16,499 nucleotides of DNA from Euperipatoides rowelli (Eukaryota; Onychophora; Udeonychophora; Euonychophora; Peripatopsidae): the NCBI GenBank assembly GCA_003024985.2, contig PXIH01S0023292.1. One strand, written 5' to 3'. Every line of letters starts with the position of its first letter. The stretch's first letter is position 1. The notes under the pieces are model-generated. The model was not told where the DNA came from and searched no databases. It was given only the letters and a program-made list of their open reading frames with translations. Below, in pieces: positions 7,809-16,499 of this stretch. The position numbers were made by a program, and so were the translations under genes.

Positions 7809-9262
7809 GAGAGAGAGTTATTGATTGGGAACATAAAAGTTTTTTGCTTTGATAAAATGAGAGCTTTGTCCTGTAACCCTAACCATCCTTTTGTATTGGA
7901 GAAGCAGTCTTTTTACCAAAAGATATTTTAGTATTTAAAATGAATTTTTGAAGAATTAATTTTAGCAAGCTTTTATTAATTTAATAAAAAAACAGGAAAT
8001 ATATATATTTTTTTAATGTGATTATAACTTATGCTTTTTCCAATCAATTTATTTGCCAAATTATACCTCTTGCTTTAATTCATTAATTTTTTGCAATGAT
8101 TGACTTTGATATTGTGCTAATATATAGGAATAAAAACTGATCACAAGAATGACATAATGTGTCCTTGTGAAATCCTTAAATTTGATTATTTGTTATTTTT
8201 TAAATCTAAAACATAAAATTTTCTTTATTCACATTTGAACCTGTCATCTCACTAAAAGCTCAAAATATATTGCAAACATTTACTAATTGCCTATATTATT
8301 TGTCCACTGTGGAATTTCAGTCACAGTTAAAATGATTGTTAATTGTTATGCAAAAACTGATTGGTGATGATATCTGATACAACAGCGTAGTGATCATTTT
8401 TATTTTTAATCATCTCCAGTCCTAAACATGAATTTTATGTTCATTTTTATGGGGGAGAATATATCGATAATTAATATTTCCTACAGTAAGTGCCTGCACA
8501 GGTCCACACCAGAAAAGATTAATACAGAAATTTAATTATATCAGTCTTTGTGAAATAGTCTTTGATGCTAGCATATATTTTTTGTGCATTTGACTCGTCA
8601 CTCTCAGAATTTCTCTTCACTTTCATCGGAATTTTATTTCAATTACATGTGAAGTATTTTATTACGATAGAATACTTTACTGCTCAGAAAGCACTAACCT
8701 ATCATTCATCTATGAAATTAAATGTTTATGTGACTGAGTCATAATAAACTAAACCCAAAGTAATGAAACAAGCTAAAAAAAATCTAAAGACTAACATGCC
8801 TTATATTGAATAAGTAATAAATTTGCTAATGAGATAATATGAGAAGAAACAAGCATAGCTGACCATTTTTGCCTTCTTAGGTATAATAATAGCTACAGAA
8901 AGTAGAATTTGTGTGTGAACTATACAGCAAGAAACTATACGATATTGCTGCATTTGTTTACTTGATTAAAAATATTAGCTACAAAAATATTGTATGTCTA
9001 ATATGTGGCAAGGACTAGAGCATTTTTGATATCTCACCCTTCACCTTTGCTGTGTGAGCTTTTGTAGCATAGTATTTGTCATTAGTGCAAAATGGCATCA
9101 AGTGACCAAATTTATTAAAAGACTGTTTTTTTAAAAATATATTTTTTGCCCTAAGGCAGAAACATCATTTATTTATAATGTTTACATATTCATATAAAAG
9201 TTCATTGAGTTACAGGATTCTTGTTCAGCACATAAGTAATCATTTCTTAAAAATTTTTACAG
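7809..9262. other. A+T-rich DNA without recognised genes
   Basis: No supported gene or repeat is seen. Words such as 'tttcctacagtaagtgcctg' near 8477-8496 resemble splice sites, but no exon of credible length joins them. The open frame at 8562-8744 has no supporting signal. Confidence 0.45.
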
Positions 9263-9304
9263 CGATCATTTTCCATAGTGGATTTCTTCCAGTCAGTTAT
9301 CCAG
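9263..9304 (+). CDS. Candidate 42-nt microexon
   Basis: A strong acceptor 'aaaaatttttacag' (ending 9262) and a consensus donor 'CCAG|GTTAGT' bound exactly 42 nt, which is 14 codons. Two of the three frames are open: RSFSIVDFFQSVIQ in phase 0 and IIFHSGFLPVSYP in the frame starting at the third base. The phase-0 version would add or remove 14 residues without shifting the frame, as alternatively spliced microexons do. There is no neighbouring exon that I can link to it, so the parent gene is unknown. Chance pairing of an acceptor and donor is the alternative. Confidence 0.33.
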
Positions 9305-10041
9305 GTTAGTATTTGTTGTACTGCTAATTGGGATAGATATCTGTAATGAGAAAAAATTCCCATTTTGTACTCAAATTGAAAAAAAATTTCACATAAAGCT
9401 ACAGCCGACATCAGTATCTGTAGTATACAAGTATCTGAGCAGCCGTGATTGTTACCGCATGACCACATGGCCTTGACTAAAAGTTTATTTTTGTTTTCAA
9501 CTTGTGTTTATTAAATACTGCTTCACTAAATGAGGACACAAGCTATTGTCCTAAGGATGCAGTTCAATGTCATTCTACCTTCACTTCATTCTAAGATAAT
9601 TTAATTGTCTTTCAGAGCTCTTGAAAGAATGTTAAGAGTAGTTGGACAACTGTTCCATCAATTGTGCATCTCACAAGTGGGAAAACAAGAAACAACTTTC
9701 ATGTCTAGAATTATTTTACACTTTGTCATTTTTTTATTGCTAATTCTATGGAATTTGTACAAAATATGCTTTTGAGTAGATGCAGTTTAGTAACATATGA
9801 GATGATTTTTAGATTTATGACACTGGAAATTAATGATTTTCTTTGAACTTAGTTGTGGTGGGAATGCGTTAAGAATATACTGCAATGACATCATCAGGTT
9901 ACATGAAGAAACCTGATATCAGAGTTTACCGGAAATGAAAATTTGATCAAATTCGCTATTTTAAATATATTTCCTCATAAAAGAAATCTTGATATATTTA
10001 TTTACATAAATTACCATAATCAAATTACATTCTTCAACTAG
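9305..10041. other. Unique A+T-rich DNA
   Basis: No gene is assigned. A short hairpin (atcaggtt 9893-9900 with aacctgat 9910-9917, 9-nt loop) is the only local structure noted. A minus-strand open stretch at 9247-9468 overlaps the candidate microexon but has no splice support. Confidence 0.4.
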
Positions 10042-10276
10042 TTACAATCTGCAGTTCTTCAACTGTAACAGTCCAAGGTCTTCCTGGTTGTAAATCAGTA
10101 TTTTTATTTTAGTTGATGGCCAAAGTATCAAAAAAATTCTCTGGGTGGAAGCACAGGTGGGGGAAGGTACCTTTCCAAATTTGTCCTCTCCTGGGAATCG
10201 GCCCTGTCTCCAGAGTATATTTCTTAGCTCTACTGTAGTCATGAACAAACCCACCCAATCACAGTGCCTTGACTAA
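10042..10276. other. Stop-poor, G+C-richer block, possible exon of unknown strand
   Basis: This block stands out from the A+T-rich flanks. On the minus strand one frame is open for about 76 codons (segment ELRNILWRQGRFPGEDKFGK). On the plus strand two overlapping frames are open after a splice-acceptor-like 'tttttattttag' ending at 10113. One begins ATGGCCAAAGTA and reads MAKVSKKFSGWKHRWGKVP to a TAG at 10234-10236. A donor-like CAG|GTGGGG lies near 10158. The signals conflict, so I do not choose a strand. It may be a real exon, a conserved non-coding element or a transposon fragment. Confidence 0.3.
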
Positions 10277-10403
10277 GAGTTAAAATTTATTTATATTTTT
10301 TTCCTCGTAATCTAATCTTAAAAATGTCTCATGTTGTGTTTTGGTAATTCTATATCTTTAATTCTATTTATAAATACTACTTCATCAGAGCAATTACTTA
10401 GGC

Positions 10404-10404
10404 N
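10404..10404. other. Ambiguous base (N)
   Basis: One of three single Ns in the window (also 2568 and 13968). The other two border microsatellites. This one precedes 'acacac' in otherwise unique DNA and may mark a polymorphism. Confidence 0.9.
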
Positions 10405-10669
10405 ACACACAGAATATTAATCGTCTATTTTTTTTAAAAAATCTTGCTAACTTTAATTTTGCTTAAGTTTTGCAATCAAATATTGCATCAAAACATTATT
10501 ATTTCAAATCAATTATCTTTATGAAAACTATAATAGTTACCATTTTGGCGTAATTTAGGGGAATCTTGGTCTATTTTTTTCTTCTTTCTGTTTTATTAAA
10601 TCAGTAACAAAATTTTAAATATCCCGATTTCGTTGAAATCGTTTCATTTTGATAAAAGTTTTCTTCATC

Positions 10670-10880
10670 TCTATTTATAGATGGAGCTGACGAACGTTCG
10701 CTTTTTCAAATCTGTCAGAAAGCGTTAAAGTGTAAACCTATTTATGAAACCAAACTGTTAAACATTATTTCCTTTGATAAATGCTAATTATATAAAGAAC
10801 AGCATTATTTTGTTATTTTAATAAACTGTCTTTAAAATATTCTGTACATTAAAGTTCCAACGGCAATAATAATATTAAAA
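10670..10880. promoter_or_regulatory. Candidate cis-regulatory block A
   Basis: This non-coding sequence has more complexity and CpG than the DNA to its left. It contains a perfect TCF/LEF-type site (cctttgat, 10771-10778) followed at once by the homeodomain-like 'gctaatta'. A forkhead-like 'tgtaaac' lies near 10731 and a Cdx-like 'tttatga' at 10741-10747. Site matches of this length occur by chance, so the call rests on their clustering and the change in sequence character. Confidence 0.28.
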
Positions 10881-11039
10881 AAATTATGCCTATTTTTTCT
10901 CAAAATTTTATCTTTTGTTTTATTTATTCATGTTTATTTTTTTCTGCATATTATGAACTATCCTCATATTATTGATTAGGTTAACTTACACTATATAAAA
11001 CATTTGGTATGTGTCTTTTTTGTTTTGTTTTGTTGTTGT

Positions 11040-11480
11040 CGTAGATATAGAGTGTTGCTATTAAAGTATTAATAATGAATGGGTTAGAGTTCGGATGAAA
11101 GGTTAAAAGTCATTTCATATACTAATGATCTAGGTATTTCATACTTCAATCCCTCTGGAGATCCCCCTCCTTCCCATCTCCGTACAGTCTCTTTAAGCAA
11201 TTGGCCTACAGGCTTTCATAAATACAAAGCTTAAAGCTTGAAGGCTGAAATAAGAGACAATATTGGTCCATAGTTATTAAAATAGAGTCGCTGCGTCTGA
11301 ATAGCTGACAAAAAATTGCTCGCTATTAATTTTTACATGTATTCTTTATCAGCTTTGATTTCATATACAATTACCGGCAATAAATTACCGAGAATCCACC
11401 AAGGAACCAAATAGAATGATCTTTATTATTGCTTTTGCTGCCAAAACTTCAGCAAAATTATTCCAAACGGTATATTAAAT
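11040..11480. promoter_or_regulatory. Candidate cis-regulatory block B
   Basis: This unique, moderately complex DNA has no open frame of note. It includes a second TCF/LEF-type match on the minus strand (atcaaag, complement of 11354-11360), a Sox-like plus CCAAT-like stretch 'gacaatattggtcc' near 11256-11269, and a locally repeated 'aaagcttaaagctt' dyad near 11226-11239. The function is inferred from motifs alone. Confidence 0.22.
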
Positions 11481-11591
11481 TTACTATTGCACTCACTTTT
11501 TTAATAAAGAAATTGCAGCAATTTTGCTAGGGGGAAAACTGCTTAAGGCGTTTTATTACAGCTTTCACTGCTTAACCTTCCCTCGACTTTC

Positions 11592-11631
11592 TTTTTTATT
11601 ATTATTTATTTATTATTATTTATTTATTTTT
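11592..11631 (+). repeat. ATT/ATTT short tandem repeat
   Basis: Alternating TATT and ATTATT units ('attattatttatttattatt' and onward) form about 40 bases of simple repeat. Confidence 0.85.
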
Positions 11632-11757
11632 AGAAAGAAATGACTTGGCTCACCAAATCATAAGTAAAAAGAGAGAACAATTTAAAAAAAAAAAAATCAT
11701 TATTTTATACTTTATTTTACTGTGAATGTTATTTATTAGTTAAAGAAGCAAATCTTA

Positions 11758-12330
11758 TTGGAGTGTACAGTATATTCTCGTCAGGGAAGAGTGTGCTTAG
11801 CAAATAGGACTCACACCTGTCACATAGTCTCGTCCCCCGCAGGTGCAGTACAAATAGGATTTAGACTAAGATTACCGATTGTGTCCATTATGCAAGGGAT
11901 AAATCCCTCACCAGATTTGGTGCAAATGTTTTTTATATGTTGTTTCGAAAAATTTAAGGCAAACGGAGAGGAAAGGTATTGCCTGAGGGGAGGATAAATA
12001 TAATGATAAAAGAGTCTTTTGATGTAGGCGCACTATAGAGCTGTGTAAATTACAAAAATCCACTACATCGAAGTGATAAATTTTATATATGTGTCGATTT
12101 CATTTTTATCAATGCCACAAAATTGTTTGCCTCCAAGTTTCCCCCTCACTATATCGCCTGCTGTCAGGCTGGGACGTCCTCGCACACAGATTTTTCACTC
12201 TCACTACTCTCCAAAACTCCGCACATAATGTATTAATTCTTTCCATTGTGTTCAATTTGTTTTTTCTATCTGCCCGGCTTATAGACCAAGGTGATCGATC
12301 AATACCCTGAACCTGTACGATAATTTAATC
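11758..12330. promoter_or_regulatory. Candidate cis-regulatory block C
   Basis: This sequence has a distinctly different texture from the A+T-rich flanks, with C-runs and CpGs. It carries an inverted pair of OTX/bicoid-type half-sites with perfect arms (ggat-type: gggat 11896-11900, atccc 11903-11907, two bases between). 'aagatta' lies shortly before it, and a Onecut-type 'atcaata' adjoins 'gatcgatc' near 12292-12304. Open frames at 11758-11997 and 12089-12310 lack splice support and are not called coding. Conservation in related species would decide between regulatory element and chance. Confidence 0.28.
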
Positions 12331-12840
12331 CACTATTACATTGGTAGAAAATGTTCTTGGCAAAGAATCCGAGTACCAGTTAAAGAAGTTCTTTGAAAAG
12401 CAACAACGTATCCAATTATGCACTCTTTTATCCGAAAGTACAATATCTGTGTTCTGAACGGCCCAGATTTGGTAAATAATGGTGAAAAGAAACGGCGTTG
12501 AATAAAACGTAGAAAATTAAAAGAAAATCGCGTATTCTGAGTGGAGCACCTCTACACGTCTCTTAATACAGACTACTGCTTGTTCACTTAACTGCGCAAG
12601 TATTGATTCTCCAGTACTTCACCTCTGTGTATGTTTATTATAAACAAAGGCTTAGGGTTCTCAGTCTTAACGCTAAATTGGACTAGAAGAATTGAGTCCA
12701 GATGGTGAAATACAGTTCTAATTTGAGGAGAATCTATACTACGTCCAAATCAACATTGCGCTATTATTATTGTCGGTCTATTTAATTACTCGGTAGACTA
12801 ATTCCGCATAGCAACTCTAATTATCTAATGTAGAAAATGT
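12331..12840. promoter_or_regulatory. Candidate cis-regulatory block D with forkhead dyad
   Basis: This is unique non-coding DNA with scattered CpG. 'tgttta' (12632-12637) and its inverse 'taaaca' (12641-12646) form two head-to-head forkhead core sites three bases apart, and 'aacaaag' (Sox/TCF-like) overlaps the right arm. A small hairpin-like pair (ggact/agtcc) lies near 12680-12700, with homeodomain words 'taattac' and 'ctaatta' near 12783-12825. No gene is seen. Confidence 0.22.
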
Positions 12841-13380
12841 GGCAAATTTGTATAAGTTTTAGGAAGAGAGAGAAAGTTTATTAAAAAACATTCATAAATA
12901 AGCGTTTTGGTAATGCATCTTTGATCCGTCTTAAATCTACATTGTACGAATGCAACGGGCAAAGCCAGCGTCCTATGTTGATTGTAACTGTCATTTGCAA
13001 ACGTATAATTCTTGTATTTCCTGAAAGCTACGTTAATTATTGACAATTTACAGCCAGCCAATGTTGTGCTGGTTGATTTCACAAAAACAGACGAGATAAT
13101 CCCCAAATCTCTGAATAAGACTCAGGAAAATAAACAAGCCAAGTCAAAGAAAAAAAAAGAGGGGAGAAAAAAAATCTTTGCAAAAAAAAAAAGGAGAGAA
13201 GAAAGTGAACGAGTGGAATAACTGGGAAATAAAAATAAAAGAATAATTCATTGTTAATATTCGTGTATGCACCTGCTTCGCATATCCCCAGTTTATATTT
13301 TTTTTTTCCTTTTCTTTTTATCATTCTCTGTCCTTCTCTTTTTTTATTTTTACAAAATACTATGTCGATTTTAGAATTTA
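12841..13380. other. Non-coding DNA with A-rich and T-rich simple stretches
   Basis: Three A-runs (13149-13214 region) and a T-rich stretch (13298-13350) generate apparent Lys-rich or Phe-rich reading frames on opposite strands. I regard these as compositional. The left part (12900-13080) is unique DNA with a POU-like 'atttgcaa' near 12993-13000. Confidence 0.4.
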
Positions 13381-13745
13381 AACAACTGTTTATTCATTCG
13401 ATTTTTCTATTGAGGCTGAAATAAATTCCAATTGCCCAAATACGACGCTGTTGAGTGAGCTGTGCCTCAGATATGTCCAAAGTAAACATTGTTCTTTTCT
13501 TCTCTTCGCGCTCGACAACGATTCATTTTTCTTCTATTCAATGCGTACAAGCTTTTCACTCAATATAGCGTGCTAGACTGTCGTTGCTGCATGGCTTTGC
13601 AAATCAAGCTACTGTAAATCTAAACTAAATCTACTTAATTATTGTCAATAAGCAGCCAATTAATTGACTATATGCAATTAATTTTGGGGGAAAACAGGCT
13701 GCAGAGATTAAAAGCTGATTAAATGTAAAGATTAAAAAAAGAATA
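13381..13745. promoter_or_regulatory. Candidate cis-regulatory block E (forkhead/Sox and homeodomain sites)
   Basis: This is the densest cluster of recognisable sites in the window. A forkhead core gtaaaca (13482-13488) overlaps a Sox core cattgtt (13487-13493). A POU-like tttgcaaat occurs near 13596-13604. The perfect palindrome caattaattg (13657-13666), typical of dimeric homeodomain sites, lies beside 'gcaattaatt'. Three GATTA words (13706-13710, 13717-13721, 13730-13734) are spaced 11 and 13 bases apart, close to a helical turn. There is no competing open frame. This is inferred from known binding preferences of these families. Confidence 0.35.
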
Positions 13746-13968
13746 GAAAAGTGAAATATAGTTAGTGTATAAGTAAGCATTTGTCAAAAACAAACACTTC
13801 TATTTTCTCATATTCATGTAGATGATCATTTAGTGTGACTAAACAATACAAATATCAGCCTGAGCTTCTATACTATTTAATGAACATAATGTTTGACGAG
13901 GACTAAAATTAACATTACAATCGAATATGAATTTAAAATAAAGTTGTACAAAACTAACAATTATTATN

Positions 13969-13989
13969 GAGAGAGAGAGAGAGAGAGAG
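13969..13989 (+). repeat. (GA)n microsatellite
   Basis: About ten GA units follow an N at 13968 and grade into 'gtgtgtc'. The adjacent N suggests length uncertainty. Confidence 0.95.
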
Positions 13990-14780
13990 TGTGTCTATAT
14001 TTAAAATAATAATTAACATAAATGCCTCATGTATGAGCATTACCACCATAAGTTCCAAAGACATAGATAGCCTGTGGTCACAGGTTCACTGACCATGGGT
14101 TCAGCCAAAAATCTTGATCTTTTCTTTTGGAACAGATCCAGTACTAGGGTGCTTTTCATTTACAGATTCAATACATGAAAACTTTAACTAAACACTGAAT
14201 CTCTTGAGAAGAACCTTAATCATTAGATTAGCTAACAGATGAAGATGTATCCTGGTTGTAGGCAAATAAAAGATTGTATAAACATGTACGTGCTATAGTA
14301 TAATAAATATAGAAATGAAGTAAATTATCTCTGTGAAAGGAAATTTATTTTTAAAAACAAATAAATGTTTGTGTGTTCATTCATATGACTGTCTGTGACA
14401 CCATGAACTCATCCTGAACAATGGGATGAAAAGACAGTACAGGGAAAGCCTCATGGGATTTGCAAAATAGATACTTTAACATACTGGGGAATGGGATGAA
14501 AGTTATTGTTAAAAAAACCTAATGAGTGGTGGGCAAGGCTGATACAATCAACACCAGAGATGAAATGTTAAATTTTAAAGAAACTTGGTGGGGTGCAGGC
14601 CATATCACTCTTCAACAGATCAGTATCATGGACAAGACACTCCACACACCTCTATCCTACACATACCTAGACAGCTCTCCTACCCCCTCAAATTATTTTA
14701 AGTTTAATCAGGGAAATTTGATTGCAATTAAGCAACTCTTATTATTATTTATTAAGAATTATCAGATTGTCAAATTATGT
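13990..14780. other. Unique DNA with a faint repeat-like segment
   Basis: No gene is called. The word 'aatgggatgaaa' appears twice (near 14419 and 14490). The segment around 14630-14660, 'catggacaagacactccac', resembles the 'gg(a/g)caag(a/g)cact' motif common in dispersed repeats of several marine animals, but no element ends are visible. The open frame 14526-14822 runs through it without splice or start-context support. Confidence 0.35.
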
Positions 14781-14830
14781 TTTAAAAAAATTGTATTAAA
14801 ATATATAAGAAATCCTACATGAATGTTCAG

Positions 14831-14935
14831 GCCATTATTGTGTATTCAAAGCCAAACGTTGTCAATGCTGCGGATGATGCAGTGATTGTTAAACATGCTG
14901 CTGATGCTGCTGCAAATGAACCTGGGGAAAAGTAA
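14831..14935 (+). CDS. Candidate terminal exon or short Ala-rich open frame
   Basis: The frame ending at TAA 14933-14935 reads AIIVYSKPNVVNAADDAV followed by IVKHAADAAANEPGEK. Its composition (Ala, Asp, Val, Pro, Gly) is quite unlike random translation of this A+T-rich DNA. A possible acceptor 'gaatgttcag' ends at 14830 but lacks a good pyrimidine tract. Read instead from an ATG at 14820, it would be a 38-codon ORF, and the open frame extends back to about 14783. The repeated GCTGCT units could come from a small trinucleotide expansion. No AATAAA follows closely. I do not recognise the product. Confidence 0.3.
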   Translation, partial: AIIVYSKPNVVNAADDAVIVKHAADAAANEPGEK

Positions 14936-16499
14936 CTTCCTCTGACAGATATTTCTGCTTAGTCAATAGCAAATATTTTTGCCAACTTGTAATATGATCT
15001 GTGATGTATTTTATATTTACCTTTCCTGTGAAATATTTTATACTCCCCATTCCCCAGAATTTATTCCAAAACTTGTATTTTTTCTACGTAAAGTTTTCCA
15101 AAATTTTACAATCCTAATTACCTAATTTTAAATAATTTCTCATTTTTCAAAAAAAGGAGTGTGCATCTAATTATTTCAATTTTTTTTTTATTGCTTTAAA
15201 ACAAATACGAGAAGGGAAGGGGAGGAATTAGCTAATTTTCTGTTTCAAAGTGAAAGGAATAATAGGAGGCATGATTACTAAGGGATTGATCATAATGTAA
15301 AACATGTTTCTCCCTTTTCAAGTTGCTGACTGAAAAGGGTGATAGGGAATGGTGAAGAAGGGGATAGAAGAGTAGTGGTTATTGATCAACTAATCATGGA
15401 CTGAAATTTACCAAAACCTATAGCCATCAAGCAGTTGATTTTAGCCTAATTTAGTATTCAACAGTGGGAGACTGTGTATAAAAAAGCCTATAGTTTTTCT
15501 GAATTTTGCTCTGGTTTTAAAGTACATCCTGAGTTGCTGCTAGAAACTCTGCCCAAATGAACCTGGTCCTGTATTGTAAGTTTAAAATATAAGATTTTCA
15601 AAGTAAACAAAAATCATTAAAAATTTACTATAATAAACTCATAAATAAAGAATAAAAAATTATTGTGAAGCTGATAATAAATAGTAAATGAAAATCATTT
15701 GAATAAACTAACTTTATAAAACTCTGTTCCTGAAAAATTGTGTTTACAGACGTTACTATTTTCCATAGACTTTATTTGTTCCTGTTACACAAGCAATAGA
15801 TATTTAGAATTTTAGTGATCTGTTTTTTTTAAAAAAATTCATAAAATTCATACTCAGACATTCTTTCAATTTTGGGTCAATTTTGGGGGGGGGGGTTAAA
15901 TTAAAATCTTTTAAATATTTATTTGCATTATTTGTAAAATACATAGAATATCATATTTTATATTTATTATATTATTGTAAAATGTTGAAATTTAATTTAT
16001 TGAAATTGAAATTTTGTTGTTGAATTGTATGATCTGCTAAAGTTAAAACATAAGAAAGTGTCATTGTTAACTTAATCTCTCACGCATCTCACACCCCTCA
16101 CACCCATTATGATTGATTATGTATTTTGATTGTTATCCATTGCTAATACATTTATTTATTTAGGAATGTAGTATTTTTAGGTCAGGTGATAGTATCAATC
16201 TTCTGAAATAATAAAGATTCCTATCTTTTATCGACTAAAGTTTTCATGTCAGGTCTGATCGTTTAAAAGTTAGCATATTTTGAATTCTATAAGGAGTTAC
16301 GTTTAAAATAATTCTTTATAGGATTTTTATACTTTAGAAGGTATTTTAAAATAATAAATAAATTTCTAGACATCTAAGTTGTTTAGTTTAAGTAGAAATC
16401 AAAATTAGTTTGGTTATTTTTCATGACTGAATGACTGCGTAGGGTTTTGATGAGTAAACAGTCATTAAAAAATGTGTTTTAATAGACCATAGTATTTGA
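14936..16499. other. A+T-rich DNA without recognised genes
   Basis: No gene or RNA is supported. Noted only are a T10 run near 15180-15189, the G11 tract at 15885-15895, and a CA-rich patch 'cacgcatctcacacccctca' at 16081-16100. Confidence 0.5.
15885..15895 (+). repeat. G11 homopolymer
   Basis: Eleven consecutive G stand in otherwise A+T-rich DNA, preceded by 'tttgggtcaatttt'. Long G runs are rare in this setting and prone to length polymorphism and sequencing error. Confidence 0.9.

Noticed and set aside
11758-11997. 79-codon Cys-containing open frame
   Set aside because: There is no initiator context or usable donor/acceptor pair, and motif content fits non-coding regulatory DNA better.
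12825-13106. 93-codon open frame on the minus strand
   Set aside because: It has no splice sites, start context or recognisable domain, and lies in DNA whose motifs look regulatory. The length is compatible with chance in a 16.5-kb window.
13012-13221. Lys/Arg-rich open frame resembling a nuclear-localisation tail
   Set aside because: The basic residues come from three poly-A runs. The opposite strand gives an equally open Phe/Leu-rich frame, so openness is compositional.
14078-14104. B-box-like words ggttcactgacc and gggttcagcc
   Set aside because: No A box stands at tRNA-like distance and the surrounding sequence does not fold as a tRNA.
14526-14822. 98-codon open frame on the plus strand
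   Set aside because: The second half is low-complexity A+T-rich translation, with no splice or promoter support. Part of it crosses a segment that looks like a dispersed repeat.
1-16499. CRISPR array, prokaryotic operon, phage or integrated virus
   Set aside because: There are no spaced identical repeats, no closely packed long frames, no ribosome-binding sites and no recognisable viral genes anywhere in the window.

Overview
This is non-coding-dominated eukaryotic nuclear DNA, most likely from a metazoan. It is strongly A+T-rich by eye. It has no prokaryote-style gene packing, ribosome-binding sites or operons. It carries microsatellites, a tRNA-derived SINE-like unit, two non-autonomous DNA transposons and good splice-site consensus sequences. 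Dispersed 'taggcct'/'aggctac' words and 'ctaaccct'-type words recall marine invertebrate or deuterostome genomes, but the taxon cannot be fixed from this window. No long open reading frame, rRNA or intact tRNA is present. Every protein call is a short candidate exon supported only by splice signals and an open frame.

Layout. At 1-2.5 kb, three putative plus-strand exons (469-568, 1020-1112, 2058-2161) have acceptor/donor signals and join in a mutually compatible reading phase. They may be the 3' part of a gene that begins left of the window. At 2.5-3.3 kb lies a dense repeat complex: a TA microsatellite; a 23-bp minisatellite built on ATTACT; a 119-bp near-perfect foldback element with TA ends; a tRNA-like unit with A and B boxes and a poly-T run; and a second degenerate ATTACT/GCTATT array. 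At 3.46-3.82 kb is a decayed coding stretch with one in-frame stop. At 4.90-5.16 kb is a clear inverted-repeat transposon (27-bp TIRs, 7-8-bp target duplication). From 5.2 to 9.2 kb the DNA is very A+T-rich intronic or intergenic sequence with little structure. A 42-nt candidate microexon lies at 9263-9304, and a stop-poor, more G+C-rich block at 10042-10276.

From about 10.6 to 13.75 kb the sequence changes character. It is higher in complexity, contains more CpG, and is dotted with good matches to developmental transcription-factor sites (TCF/LEF, forkhead, Sox, POU-like, homeodomain/OTX-type). I read this as a possible cluster of cis-regulatory elements, but that is an inference from motifs without comparative data. 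The right end (13.9-16.5 kb) holds a GA microsatellite, a short Ala-rich open frame ending at 14935, a G11 run and otherwise featureless A+T-rich DNA. I see no novel molecular system with confidence. The most substantial structures are the two MITE-like elements, the nested repeat complex and the possible regulatory block.
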